Below, piece after piece: positions 26,693-37,202 of a stretch of 64,000 bases of DNA. A model generated the notes under the pieces. The model had not been told where the DNA came from, searched no databases, and saw only the letters and a list, made by a program, of their open reading frames with translations. The stretch's first letter is position 1, and each line of letters begins with the position of its first letter. This stretch comes from Cohnella endophytica (GTDB lineage Bacteria > Bacillota > Bacilli > Paenibacillales > Paenibacillaceae). The stretch is taken from positions 496,001-560,000 of the forward strand of contig NZ_RBZM01000002.1 in assembly GCF_003628305.1 (NCBI RefSeq). Reading direction: 5' to 3'. The position numbers were made by a program, and so were the translations under genes.

Positions 26693-28452
26693 GCGATCTC
26701 CTCCTCCGAAAGCTGCGACGATACGATTTCCCGATACACGTCGCTACTTTCCATTAGCTCCCGATGGTTGCCGATACCGACGATTTTACCTTCGTCCAAT
26801 ACGATGATCCGGTTCGCGTCCATGACCGTGCTTACCCGTTGGGCGACGATGATTACGGTCGCTTCCGTCGTCTCGCTCTTCAATGCCGCGCGCAGCTTGG
26901 CGTCGGTCTTGAAATCGAGCGCGGAGAAGCTATCGTCGAACACGTAGATTTGAGGCTTGCGGACGAGCGCGCGCGCGATGGAAAGCCGCTGTTTCTGGCC
27001 GCCGGATAAATTCGTCCCGCCCTGCGCGATCGGCGCCGCATAACCTTCCGGCAACGCCTCGATGAATTCGCTGGCTTGCGCGGTTACTGCCGCATGGGTA
27101 ACTTCCTCGTCGGTGGCGTCCGTTTTCCCATAGCGGATATTATCGGATACCGATCCCGTGAACAGCAAAGCTTTCTGCGGCACTAAACCGATCTTCAACC
27201 GAAGCTCTTCCAAAGTCAGATCCCGGACATCGGTGCCGTCGATGCGAATCGCGCCGTCTTCGATATCGTAAAATCTCGGAATCAAGCTGATCATCGTCGA
27301 CTTACCGGATCCGGTTCCTCCGATGATGGCTGTCACTTCTCCGGGCAGAGCTTGGAACGATATTCCCGAGATGGCCGGATTCTCCGCGCCCGGGTAACGG
27401 AAGCTCACGTTATCGAATTCGACCACTCCGCCCGTACCCAGACGTTCGACCGCTTCGTCGACTTCCTCTTCGGAAGTATCGTCGCTTAGCTTTTCTTTTT
27501 CCACGATAACCGGCTGCATGTTCAGCACTTCGTTGATCCTCACGGCGGAAGCCGAAGCGCGCGGCAGCATGACGAACATCATCGATACCATGAGGAGCGA
27601 GAACATGATCTGCATCGCGTATTGCAAGAACGCCATCAGATCTCCGACTTGCATGTTGCCTTCGCTAACCCGCAATCCCCCGAACCAAATGATCGCGATC
27701 GAGGAGAAGTTCAGGATGAGCATCATCATCGGCCACATGAACGCCATAATCTGATTGACTTTAATTGCGGTTTGCGTGAGATCCTGGTTCGCTTCCTTGA
27801 ACCGTTTCGTCTCGTGATCAAAGCGATTAAACGAACGGATGACGCGCATGCCCGTCAGACCTTCGCGCAGCACGAGATTAAGCTTGTCGATTTTCTTCTG
27901 CATCACTTTGAAGTAAGGAATGCCTTTGCTCGCAATGAGGTAGATCGTCAACGCGAGTATCGGCAACGCGCCCACGAATACGAGCGAAAGATGCGCGTCC
28001 TTGGACACCGCCATGATCAAACCGCCGATGCACATCATGGGCGCCGAGATCATTAGCCGCATCATCATCATGAGAACGCCTTGGACTTGCGTGATGTCGT
28101 TGGTCGTGCGGGTAATGAGCGAAGCCGTCCCGATCTTATCGAACTCTTGCAAGGAGAAGTTCTCTACGTGACGGAAAGTCTTGCTGCGGACATCGCGTCC
28201 GAAACCGGATGAAATCCGCGACGCCAGGAAACTCGACGCGATCGATACGACGGTACCGATAGCGGTAACTCCTAGCATGAAGCCCCCGATTTTCCAAATG
28301 TAAGGGATGTCTCCTTTAACGACGCCGTCGTTAATGATATCCGCCATCAAGGTCGGCAAATACAGCTCGCTAAGCGATTGCAGGAGAATTAGCGCCATTA
28401 CGACGACCACAGCCCAGCGATAAGGCTTGAGAAACCTGAACAGCTTAAGCAA
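26689..28452 (-). CDS. ABC exporter half-transporter (membrane plus ATPase), first subunit
   Basis: Partner of the preceding exporter subunit, 587 residues: six membrane helices in the first 320 residues, then an ATPase domain with Walker A GGTGSGKST, signature LSGGQKQR and Walker B YVFDDSFSALD. The residue after the Walker B aspartate is D instead of the catalytic E, so one of the two composite ATP sites of the dimer is expected to be degenerate, as known for heterodimeric exporters such as BmrCD. First gene of the pair, overlapping the next by ATGA. The gap upstream (28453-28554) is AT-rich and probably holds the promoter. Confidence 0.93.
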   Translation of the reverse strand: MLKLFRFLKPYRWAVVVVMALILLQSLSELYLPTLMADIINDGVVKGDIPYIWKIGGFMLGVTAIGTVVSIASSFLASRISSGFGRDVRSKTFRHVENFSLQEFDKIGTASLITRTTNDITQVQGVLMMMMRLMISAPMMCIGGLIMAVSKDAHLSLVFVGALPILALTIYLIASKGIPYFKVMQKKIDKLNLVLREGLTGMRVIRSFNRFDHETKRFKEANQDLTQTAIKVNQIMAFMWPMMMLILNFSSIAIIWFGGLRVSEGNMQVGDLMAFLQYAMQIMFSLLMVSMMFVMLPRASASAVRINEVLNMQPVIVEKEKLSDDTSEEEVDEAVERLGTGGVVEFDNVSFRYPGAENPAISGISFQALPGEVTAIIGGTGSGKSTMISLIPRFYDIEDGAIRIDGTDVRDLTLEELRLKIGLVPQKALLFTGSVSDNIRYGKTDATDEEVTHAAVTAQASEFIEALPEGYAAPIAQGGTNLSGGQKQRLSIARALVRKPQIYVFDDSFSALDFKTDAKLRAALKSETTEATVIIVAQRVSTVMDANRIIVLDEGKIVGIGNHRELMESSDVYREIVSSQLSEEEIA

Positions 28453-28554
28453 CGTTCTTCAACTCCTCTTCACCTAACATTCATATGTAAAAATGATAAT
28501 ATGCTATGATTATGAACTCAATATGAACGGAAAACAATCGTTATCCGTTCACAC

Positions 28555-29238
28555 TTATGATTTCCCGATTCCTTTGAGCGCTTCGCGTTCGCTTAACGGA
28601 GAAAGCCGATTGCCGGCAACGAAACGGCGAACAGCCTCGGCGTCGGTCTTGGCATATTCGCGTAGTGCCCAACCGATCGCTTTGCGAATGAAAAACTCGT
28701 TCTCGTCTTTGCAAAGCAACAGATACTCGAACAGCCGCTCTACATCCGTCCGTTGTTTATATCGAAGCTGGTAGAGGATAGCGGTACGGCGCAGCCACAT
28801 ATTGTCGGAGCGAATCCAGCGTTCCGTATATTCGGGAATGAGCTCCGGATACTTCGTTAGATGATCGCCCATCGTATGCGAAGCCAAGTAATCTACCGTA
28901 TCCCACCAAGATTTCGTCGTAACGAGTTCCTCGAACGCGTCGATGTCGGCCGGCTTTGCTTTCTTCGCATACTTCTCCAAATAGGCCATCCCCACGTTCT
29001 GGAACTCGCGTTCGGGCAATAACCAAAGCTGCCGCACCACATCGAGGAGTTCCTCTCCCGCGGGAATGCCATGCTCGGCCCAGAACGTCTTGGTCAGAGC
29101 CGTCCGCTCAGGCGACTTGATGCCGAGGAACGGATACTGATTCCTCATGTAGTTTTCCATCGGAATCGCTTTAGTCTTGTCCCCATGTTTCCTGAACCAT
29201 TCCGCCAATTGATCAACGTACGCCGTCATCGCGATCAT
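28555..29238 (-). CDS. DNA alkylation repair protein (AlkD-like HEAT-repeat glycosylase)
   Basis: DNA glycosylase-like protein of 227 residues built of HEAT-like helical repeats. In this family an alkylated base such as 3-methyladenine or 7-methylguanine is removed without base flipping. Seen: N-terminal KAIPMENYMRNQYPFLGIKSPER, the family motif TKSWWDTVDYLA, and a later ENEFFIRKAIGWALREYAK stretch with the conserved tryptophan. The start at 29238 follows GAAGGCGAG; an ATG three codons inside is equally possible. It follows the pseudouridine synthase gene by 10 bases, so the two are probably one transcript. Confidence 0.9.
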   Translation of the reverse strand: MIAMTAYVDQLAEWFRKHGDKTKAIPMENYMRNQYPFLGIKSPERTALTKTFWAEHGIPAGEELLDVVRQLWLLPEREFQNVGMAYLEKYAKKAKPADIDAFEELVTTKSWWDTVDYLASHTMGDHLTKYPELIPEYTERWIRSDNMWLRRTAILYQLRYKQRTDVERLFEYLLLCKDENEFFIRKAIGWALREYAKTDAEAVRRFVAGNRLSPLSEREALKGIGKS

Positions 29239-29248
29239 CTCGCCTTCT

Positions 29249-30205
29249 CTAGAAATTCGGATTCAAACCGACCCGGTCGGCGACCGTCCTCATCTGAACG
29301 GGCAACGGAGCCTTGAATTCCCGTCCGTCCGGGAGAACGATCCGCCATGCATGCAGCAACTGATGATTCACGTCGCCGAACCGTTTACCTCCGTATTTGA
29401 TATCTCCTAGCAGGGAATGTCCGATATCTTGAAAATGGGTACGGATTTGATGCGTGCGTCCGCTGATCAGCTCGATCTCCACAAGCGAATACGAGGCACC
29501 CGTCTGCAGTACGCGATATCGCGTTTCCGCCGTTTTCACTTGCTCGGCACCTCCATGCTTGTCGACGTTCGTCTTCGCGCCGACAACATGCGTCCGATTC
29601 ATCTTCTCGTCGCGGATCAGATCGCCGGACAGCGTTCCTTCGCCGGCCAAGCGACCTTCGGCGATCGTCACGTAATATTTCTGCAGCTCATGCTTCTGAA
29701 TCCATTGATTTAATTGATGGAGCATGCCCGCCGTCTTTCCTACGAGCACGATGCCGCTCGTGTTGCGGTCAAGCCGATTGGCCGTCGCCGGCATGAACAG
29801 CGGACTGTCGAGCTCGCCCTTGCGATACAAGTAAGCGTGAACGCGATTGACGAGCGTGTCCTTCTGATCGGCTTGATCGGGATGCGTCAGCATGCCGACC
29901 GGCTTGTTGACGACCATGAGCTCGGCGTCCTCGTAGATGACGTCGACGTTGGCGTTCACGCCGACGTACTTCGTTTTCTTCTGGCCGATGCTTGCTTCTT
30001 GATACGCGGATTCCTCTACGTATAGAACGAGCTCGTCCCCGGCCACCAGCTCGTAATCTTGCTTTTTGCGTTTACCGTTCACTTTAACTTTGCCGGTATC
30101 GATCATCTTATAGATTTGACCCAACGGTATGTTCGGCATCAAGTTTCTCAGAAAACGGTGCAGCCTCTTGCCGCCCTCGGAATTCGTTATTTTACGGTTA
30201 ATCAT
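29249..30205 (-). CDS. RluA-family pseudouridine synthase
   Basis: Converts uridine to pseudouridine in rRNA or tRNA. 318 residues: an S4-like RNA-binding domain at the N-terminus (KRLHRFLRNL...GKVKVNGKRK, about 10-75), then the catalytic domain with the RLD motif ANRLDRNTSGIVL, whose aspartate is catalytic, and the conserved SGRTHQIRTHF. Domain order matches RluC/RluD-type enzymes acting on 23S rRNA, but the exact target cannot be told. Lies 6 bases downstream of the ArsR-type regulator's stop and 10 bases before the alkylation repair gene. Confidence 0.9.
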   Translation of the reverse strand: MINRKITNSEGGKRLHRFLRNLMPNIPLGQIYKMIDTGKVKVNGKRKKQDYELVAGDELVLYVEESAYQEASIGQKKTKYVGVNANVDVIYEDAELMVVNKPVGMLTHPDQADQKDTLVNRVHAYLYRKGELDSPLFMPATANRLDRNTSGIVLVGKTAGMLHQLNQWIQKHELQKYYVTIAEGRLAGEGTLSGDLIRDEKMNRTHVVGAKTNVDKHGGAEQVKTAETRYRVLQTGASYSLVEIELISGRTHQIRTHFQDIGHSLLGDIKYGGKRFGDVNHQLLHAWRIVLPDGREFKAPLPVQMRTVADRVGLNPNF

Positions 30206-30211
30206 CGTCTC

Positions 30212-31129
30212 TTATCTCCTCTGGCTGTAATACATCCTAAACATGATATCTTGATTATAGTTGCCGAATCCCGCTCCGTACAAAGTCAAGCCCCCGATAT
30301 GGGTCGCATCGTCTTCGACCGCGAACCTTAACGTCCAGAAGGCATTGTCCAGCCGGAGGTCGTCTAGCGTCGTATCGGAAATTCGTTGGCCGTCCATGTA
30401 AGTCCCTTCCCGGTTAACCCTCAACGCTTTCCACAACCCGAATTGGTTTAACGGGATATGCCACCATTCGGGCGTGAATCTGCCGCGCGAATGCATTCCG
30501 AAATCGCCCGGGCTCGTCCATTCTCCCAATCGGACGCCGTTCAAGTAAAATCGAATATCGGAGGGCCAATGGTCGTTGGAGCCCGGCGCCTCTGATCCGA
30601 TCTCGAACGAAATTTCAAGCTCTTCCGCCAATTGGCTGGGTCGCAAATAATTAGGCAGCTTGTATTCCACGTATCCTTTGCCGAACCATACGATAGCGGC
30701 GTTCACGCGCTCCGGATCGAGGAAATAGCGAGGATCGTCGAATTGTCCGACCATCTTCTCTCGAGTGGCCAGCCCGCATGTCGGGAATACCTCGAACGAC
30801 GTGTAATGCCCGACCGGGATATTTTGCTCATAAAACAGCTTTTCCTCGGCTTCCGCGTGTGGCAACGCGATTTCCACCGTCGATTCGGCCAAGGTACATA
30901 TTTTGTGCGTGCCGCCTTCCTTGCGAACCATTTTCGTCGCGATGAGCCCGGCAAGCTCTAGCTTACGAACATGCATCGTCAGAATCGCGCTGCTGAGCGC
31001 AAGCCGCTCGGCGATTTCCTTCAGGTTCATCGGCTTCTCCGCTAGGAGTTCTATTATTTTGAGGCGAACCTCGCTAGCGAGCGCCTCATAGAGAGGCAGC
31101 CACTTGCGGTCCGTATTCGCTTTGATCAT
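30212..31129 (-). CDS. ArsR-type regulator with C-terminal beta-sandwich domain, next to abfA
   Basis: Transcriptional regulator of about 305 residues. The first 100 residues are an ArsR-like winged helix (LYEALASEVRLKIIELLAE, then LSSAILTMHVRKLELAGLI). Unlike ordinary ArsR proteins (about 100 residues), about 200 more follow, rich in beta strands and aromatic residues, which could be a jelly-roll sugar sensor. No metal-binding CXC motif is seen. ATG 31129 is chosen because GGAAGG lies ten bases upstream; the frame stays open to 31159. It is divergent from abfA, and the 175-base gap contains an inverted repeat, so it probably controls abfA. The C-terminal domain's function is inference. Confidence 0.8.
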   Translation of the reverse strand: MIKANTDRKWLPLYEALASEVRLKIIELLAEKPMNLKEIAERLALSSAILTMHVRKLELAGLIATKMVRKEGGTHKICTLAESTVEIALPHAEAEEKLFYEQNIPVGHYTSFEVFPTCGLATREKMVGQFDDPRYFLDPERVNAAIVWFGKGYVEYKLPNYLRPSQLAEELEISFEIGSEAPGSNDHWPSDIRFYLNGVRLGEWTSPGDFGMHSRGRFTPEWWHIPLNQFGLWKALRVNREGTYMDGQRISDTTLDDLRLDNAFWTLRFAVEDDATHIGGLTLYGAGFGNYNQDIMFRMYYSQRR

Positions 31130-31180
31130 CGTAGCCCATCCTTCCTTATCTCTACTCAATTAATATAGATATAAATTCTG

Positions 31181-31198
31181 AATTTCGCAAACGAAATC
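31181..31198. promoter_or_regulatory. Inverted repeat between the ArsR-type regulator and abfA
   Basis: ATTTCG (31182-31187) and CGAAAT (31192-31197) are separated by CAAA, flanked by AT-rich DNA. It is upstream of the abfA promoter and 50-70 bases before the regulator's start, a fitting place for a regulator binding site. No binding data; inference. Confidence 0.45.
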
Positions 31199-31213
31199 AG
31201 GTAAAAGTTCATG

Positions 31214-31242
31214 TTGCCAAACCGGCACCGATCGGGTTTAAT
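31214..31242 (+). promoter_or_regulatory. Predicted sigma-A promoter of abfA
   Basis: TTGCCA (31214-31219), 17-base spacer, TTTAAT (31237-31242). It matches the consensus at 5 of 6 positions in both boxes and lies about 60 bases before the GTG start. Confidence 0.6.
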
Positions 31243-31250
31243 GAAGTTGA

Positions 31251-32813
<1,563 letters not shown>

Positions 32814-32823
32814 TTCGCTTTCG

Positions 32824-32877
32824 CCATTAGCATGCGGCATAGGTGATCTTTTCCTTGCCTTTGCCGCATGCTAATGG
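32824..32877 (+). terminator. Terminator of abfA
   Basis: Perfect 16-bp stem, CCATTAGCATGCGGCA (32824-32839) with TGCCGCATGCTAATGG (32862-32877), about 10 bases after the stop, followed by CTTATTC. The T-run is weak, but the stem is very stable. Confidence 0.75.
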
Positions 32878-32945
32878 CTTATTCATTGTGATTATTTATA
32901 ATTTTTATAGGAAGGATACCCAAAATGCTGGAAGTTGTGTTATAC

Positions 32946-32959
32946 TGAAAGCGCTACCA
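32946..32959 (+). promoter_or_regulatory. CcpA box (cre) before the LytTR gene
   Basis: TGAAAGCGCTACCA fits every position of the cre consensus TGWNANCGNTNNCA. It overlaps the end of a likely -10 box TATACT (32941-32946) 45 bases before the start codon, where CcpA binding would repress. Confidence 0.6.
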
Positions 32960-32991
32960 TAGCAACATCATTCTAAGGGGGAATTGGAACG

Positions 32992-33312
32992 ATGAATGTA
33001 GCGCTGCAGGAGAAAAATGTGTACGAGGATTTCGATCCAAGGCAAGACACGTTGTTCTTTAAGGTCGGAGCGCATGGGTTAATCAGCTTTCACGGACGGA
33101 ATTATAATATCAAAAAGAGAATGTCCTCCGACGAAAGAAACCGCCTCATTACGGATTCCGCAACCTTCTTCCGAGTCTCGTCCGATTGTTACGTTAATGT
33201 ACGGAACATTTCCGTAATCGGCGAACACCATCTTTTTTTCGGCGACACCGCCAAACGGCTCCCCTGCTCCCAACGAAAGCAACTTATGATTCGCCAGTTA
33301 ATGGGACAGTAA
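32992..33312 (+). CDS. Stand-alone LytTR DNA-binding protein
   Basis: Small regulator of 106 residues made of a single LytTR DNA-binding domain. Seen: the middle run FFRVSSDCYVNVRNISVI and the end KRLPCSQRKQLMIRQL, equal to the FxRxHRSxLVN...IPVSR pattern of the family. No receiver domain or membrane helix is present, so it lacks the usual LytR/AgrA input. ATG 32992 has AAGGGGG upstream. Lies alone between abfA and the alpha-glucoside transporter, convergent with the latter. A perfect cre box in its promoter suggests control by CcpA. Its targets are unknown. Confidence 0.8.
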   Translation: MNVALQEKNVYEDFDPRQDTLFFKVGAHGLISFHGRNYNIKKRMSSDERNRLITDSATFFRVSSDCYVNVRNISVIGEHHLFFGDTAKRLPCSQRKQLMIRQLMGQ

Positions 33313-33328
33313 CTCCCGAAGATACGAA

Positions 33329-33381
33329 ACAAAGCCTGTGTCAACCCAGGGAGTAAATCCCTCGGTTGACCCAGGCTTTGT
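33329..33381. terminator. Bidirectional terminator between the LytTR gene and the ABC transporter operon
   Basis: Long stem ACAAAGCCTG...CAGGCTTTGT with inner GTCAACC/GGTTGAC and GGGA/TCCC. On the plus strand a T/G-rich tail follows. Both convergent units end beside it. Confidence 0.8.
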
Positions 33382-33410
33382 TGTTGTTGTTTCCGCTTTA
33401 CGGATAGGGG

Positions 33411-34505
33411 CTAACCTTTAACGGAACCGCCCATCAGTCCTCTAACGAAATATTTCTGCAATCCGAAAAATACGGCCAGCGGCATGAGCATCGAAATAAA
33501 CGCGGCGGCGGTCAACAAATGCCAGTCGTTTCCGCGCGTGCCGACCATGTCGGCGATTTTCATCGACAGCACTTGAACGTTAGGCTGGCTGCCGATGAAC
33601 ACGAGCGAGACCAAGTAGTCGTTCCATACCCATAGAAATTGAAAGATGCTGATCGATGCGATGGACGGTACGGCGAGCGGAAGAATCAGCCTCGTAAAAA
33701 TCGTGAAGTTCGAAGCCCCGTCCATGAAGGCGGATTCGAACAAATCTTTAGGCAATTGACTGATGTACGAGTACATGAAATAGGTAGCCAAAGGAAGACC
33801 GAACCCGGCATGCGCGATCCAAACGCCTAGAAACGTTCCGTTCAGTCCAAGCGACGTATAATCTTTCAAGATCGGAATCATGGCCACTTGGAGCGGTACG
33901 ACAAGAAGCATGATGACCGTGACGAACATCGTCTTGCGGAACGGAAAACGGAGCCAAGCGAATGCGTAAGCGGCGAACGTCGCGATCAGAATCGGAATAA
34001 GGGTAGCCGGAATGGAAACCGTTAGCGTGTTCAAGAACGCCCTGGACAGGCCGTTTCCTTTTTTCGTTTTGACGGTTCCGTCCGAATCGGTGATCTTGTA
34101 TTGCTTACCCGTCAACACGCCTTTGTAGTTCTCGATCGTGAACGTCGTGTTCATCTTCCAGCCTGAACCTTGAACGTCGATCGTCCGAGCCCGACGATTC
34201 TCCCAAATCAATCGGGAACCATCCGGAGCCTTCACTCCGCTTCGAAGCTCGTCGTCCGAATACTTGTTGCCGTTCACTTCGATCGGTTGGCGCAGGTCGG
34301 TATCCTTAGGCAACTGGATTTGATCCTTCGTGACGTTCTCTTTGTGCGGGAATACCGTCCACCAACCGCTCTTCAGAATTTCCGTCGCCGGACGGAAAGA
34401 GGAGACGAACAACCCGAACGCCGGGACCAGCCAGACAAGGCAGATGAGCGCAAGCACGAGGTTAACGACTGTTTTGGAGCCTGTTCTCCGCGATTTGCGA
34501 CGCAT
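33411..34505 (-). CDS. Sugar ABC transporter permease, MalG/AglG type
   Basis: Inner-membrane subunit of a CUT1 sugar importer, 364 residues, longer than typical MalG (about 280). One helix at 15-35, then an extracellular insertion of about 120 residues (TVFPHKENV...FTIENYKGVLTG) as in AglG of alpha-glucoside systems, then five helices and the cytoplasmic EAA loop (ESAFMDGASNFTIFTRLILPLA) that docks the ATPase. The C-terminus GGSVKG is typical. Its start overlaps the preceding permease stop by one base. No ATPase gene is in the operon; in Bacillales such importers share a common MsmX-type ATPase. Confidence 0.93.
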   Translation of the reverse strand: MRRKSRRTGSKTVVNLVLALICLVWLVPAFGLFVSSFRPATEILKSGWWTVFPHKENVTKDQIQLPKDTDLRQPIEVNGNKYSDDELRSGVKAPDGSRLIWENRRARTIDVQGSGWKMNTTFTIENYKGVLTGKQYKITDSDGTVKTKKGNGLSRAFLNTLTVSIPATLIPILIATFAAYAFAWLRFPFRKTMFVTVIMLLVVPLQVAMIPILKDYTSLGLNGTFLGVWIAHAGFGLPLATYFMYSYISQLPKDLFESAFMDGASNFTIFTRLILPLAVPSIASISIFQFLWVWNDYLVSLVFIGSQPNVQVLSMKIADMVGTRGNDWHLLTAAAFISMLMPLAVFFGLQKYFVRGLMGGSVKG

Positions 34506-35617
34506 TAGAATCCCCCCTGTCTGCGGAACTGCCGCAGGTTGAAAACGATGACCGGAATTACCGCGACGAGCAGAACGATCGCGAGCGTCGAACCGTAGCC
34601 GAAGTTGCGGAACATGAAGAACTGCCGGTAAAATTGCGTAGCTACGACTTCCGTATCGTACTGCCCGCCCGTCATGATCATGACCACGTCGAAAATTTTC
34701 AGCGTAAACACGATGATTGTTGTCGTGACGCTAAGAATCGTCGTCGAGATGAACGGGATGATAATCCGGAAAAACACCCGCACCTCGCCTGCCCCGTCCA
34801 TCCTCGCGGCTTCGAGCATATCTTCGGGAACTCCCTTTAACGCCGCCGAGAAAATAACCATGGCGAAGCCCGTTTGCATCCATACCAAGATCACGATAAG
34901 GAACAAATTATTCCATGGCTGCACCATACTCGTCCAAGCCTGCGGCTCCCCGCCAAACGCCACTACGATCGCATTGAGAAACCCTACCTGTTCGTCTCCG
35001 GGTTGATAATAATACATGAATTTCCAGATAACGCCGGCGGCGACGAAAGAGATCGCCATAGGCAAGAAGATAATAGCCTTGGCGGTGCGCTCGAAGCTGC
35101 TACGATCGGCGAGAACGGCGATCAGCAAGCCCAGCACGATGCACGCCGTCGCACCGAATGCTACCCAAAGCAGATTATTGCGCAGCGCCGTTAGAAGCAG
35201 CCTGTTCGTGAAAATAGCCCCATAGTTCGCAAATCCTACGAATTTCTCCGAGCTCGCGTCCAAGAAGCTCATATAGAGCGTGCGAACGGTAGGTAGCAGC
35301 AATAACCAGCCTAAGAGCAAAAAAGCGGGTCCGACGAACAAATAAGGCTGGATCCTTCGTTTCCATGCATCGGAATATTGCTCGATGACCCAATTGAACG
35401 ACCAATAGATGAAATAAACGCCGCCGACTCCCCATACGATCGCCAACGCCGCGTAGACGACCGGATTCAAATCCGCGTCCCTTAGGAAAAAGAACATTCC
35501 CCCGTGAAGAAGCAGATTTATCGCCGTGACCAAGAGCGTCAACGCGGCCGTTATGGCGAGTTTCGGTTTTTTCGCGTTCGGTCGGGCTGAATTCGGTTTG
35601 GCCGTGGATGTTATCAT
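34505..35617 (-). CDS. Sugar ABC transporter permease, MalF/AglF type
   Basis: Partner permease of the importer, 370 residues, with about eight membrane helices. The first 90 residues add two extra helices relative to short MalF-type subunits. The EAA loop is seen as EAARMDGAGEVRVFFRIIIPFIS. It forms the transmembrane channel with the MalG-type subunit encoded next, and receives sugar from the lipoprotein encoded 36 bases upstream. Substrate is suggested to be an alpha-glucoside (maltose, trehalose or sucrose type) because all three components resemble AglEFG; this is inference. Confidence 0.92.
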   Translation of the reverse strand: MITSTAKPNSARPNAKKPKLAITAALTLLVTAINLLLHGGMFFFLRDADLNPVVYAALAIVWGVGGVYFIYWSFNWVIEQYSDAWKRRIQPYLFVGPAFLLLGWLLLLPTVRTLYMSFLDASSEKFVGFANYGAIFTNRLLLTALRNNLLWVAFGATACIVLGLLIAVLADRSSFERTAKAIIFLPMAISFVAAGVIWKFMYYYQPGDEQVGFLNAIVVAFGGEPQAWTSMVQPWNNLFLIVILVWMQTGFAMVIFSAALKGVPEDMLEAARMDGAGEVRVFFRIIIPFISTTILSVTTTIIVFTLKIFDVVMIMTGGQYDTEVVATQFYRQFFMFRNFGYGSTLAIVLLVAVIPVIVFNLRQFRRQGGF

Positions 35618-35653
35618 CGCTAGCTTCTTCCTCCTTCAATTGATAAACCTTCG

Positions 35654-37081
35654 CTATTTATTCCAACCGGCCTGAATCTCCTTCATAGCGCCATCCAAAT
35701 CGACCGTTCCGCTGACATAATCGGTCATGCCTTTCCAGAACGTACCCGCGCCTACGGAGCCCGGCATCAAGTCGGAGCCGTCGAAACGCAATGTCGTTGC
35801 GTTCTTGGCCAGTTCGGCCATGCGCCGTTCGACGTCGCTCGTATACCACTCCGGCTTCGCGTCGTTCATTGGCGCGATTACTCCGCCGGATTGAATCCAA
35901 GTCTTGATCGATTCACCCGTCGTGAAAAACTCCATGACCGCGCGAACTTCCGGACGATCGTTGAACATCGCGTAGATATCGCCCGCGACGAGAACGGGGT
36001 TGCCGTATTGCGGATCGATCGGCGGCAAATAGAACCAGTCATAGTCGACGCCAGACTTCAGATCCTGCGGGAAGAAGCTCGTAATGAAGCTGGCTTGGCG
36101 GTGCAGCCATGCTTTAGGCGGATTGTCGAACATGACCTTAGGCGCGTCTCCGAACGCGGTAGTCACGATCGATTTCTTGCCTCCGTAAACATAGTCCTTA
36201 TTCAACCATATCTCCGACATTTTCTTTACCGCGTTTTTCACGATATCGTCGGTAAAAGGAAGCTCGCCTTTGACCCATTTATCGTAATTTTCCGGAGTCG
36301 TCGTACGGAGCATAATATCCTCGATCCAGTCGGTTGCAGGCCAACCGGTAGCGGCTCCGCTCTCGATTCCGATCGCCCAAGCCGGGTCGCCGTCCTTGGC
36401 GATTTGCTCGGTCAGCGCCATCATCTCATCCCAAGTCTGAGGCACTTTGTAGCCCGCTTCGTCGAACGCTTTTTTCGGATACCAAACCAAGCTCTTCACG
36501 CTGCTACGCGCCCAGATCCCCGCCATGATATTTCCGCTAGGTCCTGCCATGGTCGCCATGTCGAGCCAGCTTTTGTTGTAATTCGCTTTCAGCTTATCCC
36601 CGTCCATGAACGAGGCAACGTCGATGACTTTGCCGCTCTTGGCGAAGTTGCCGAGCAATCCGGGCTGCGGGAAATCCGCGATATCCGGCGCGTTGCCGCC
36701 GTCGACGCGGATGGAGATCGTCGCTTCGAACTCCTTGGAACCTTCATATTGAATATCGATACCGGTTTTCGTTTCGAAATCCTTGATCGCGTCTTCGAAT
36801 TTGACTTGGTCCGCGTCGGTAAATGGACCGAACATCGTGACCTTCGTGCCTTTGAACTTGCCGGCGAGCGCATCGTCGAGAGCCGACGCTCCCGCGCCGG
36901 CATCGCCGGACTCGCTTGGGGAAGCGGACGGGCTAGCCGATACGCTTGGAGAAGGGTCGGTCGATTGCGAAGGCGATTCCGAGTTCGCGGCATTGTTGTT
37001 CTTGCCGCAAGCCGCGACCAGTAAAGTAAAAACAAGGATAATTGCCGCGATGATCATGCTCGTTTTGTTTGTTTTTCTCAA
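35654..37081 (-). CDS. Sugar ABC transporter substrate-binding lipoprotein, AglE-like
   Basis: Extracellular lipoprotein of 475 residues that captures the sugar for the two permeases downstream. Seen: signal sequence with lipobox LVAAC (lipidated C25), a Ser/Pro/Ala-rich tether of about 45 residues, then an extracellular solute-binding domain with features of alpha-glucoside binding proteins (PDIADFPQPGLL, GIWARSSVKSLVWYPKKAF, ending DLDGAMKEIQAGW). The start is TTG at 37081, with AAGGGG ten bases upstream. A 38-codon open frame ends six bases before it. First gene of the transporter operon, downstream of its LacI-type regulator. Confidence 0.93.
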   Translation of the reverse strand: MRKTNKTSMIIAAIILVFTLLVAACGKNNNAANSESPSQSTDPSPSVSASPSASPSESGDAGAGASALDDALAGKFKGTKVTMFGPFTDADQVKFEDAIKDFETKTGIDIQYEGSKEFEATISIRVDGGNAPDIADFPQPGLLGNFAKSGKVIDVASFMDGDKLKANYNKSWLDMATMAGPSGNIMAGIWARSSVKSLVWYPKKAFDEAGYKVPQTWDEMMALTEQIAKDGDPAWAIGIESGAATGWPATDWIEDIMLRTTTPENYDKWVKGELPFTDDIVKNAVKKMSEIWLNKDYVYGGKKSIVTTAFGDAPKVMFDNPPKAWLHRQASFITSFFPQDLKSGVDYDWFYLPPIDPQYGNPVLVAGDIYAMFNDRPEVRAVMEFFTTGESIKTWIQSGGVIAPMNDAKPEWYTSDVERRMAELAKNATTLRFDGSDLMPGSVGAGTFWKGMTDYVSGTVDLDGAMKEIQAGWNK

Positions 37082-37202
37082 TTCAATTCAGCCCCTTGAG
37101 ATAAAATGTAAAAACGTATTTCCATCGTTCCTGCGCATAATCCTGATGACTCCTTCTTCTCTATCGATTCTTTTTACCCAAAACATACCTGATTGACGAG
37201 GC

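Noticed and set aside
35891..37024. 377-codon plus-strand frame opposite the sugar-binding lipoprotein
   Set aside because: Shadow of a well supported gene; no ribosome site and no domain.
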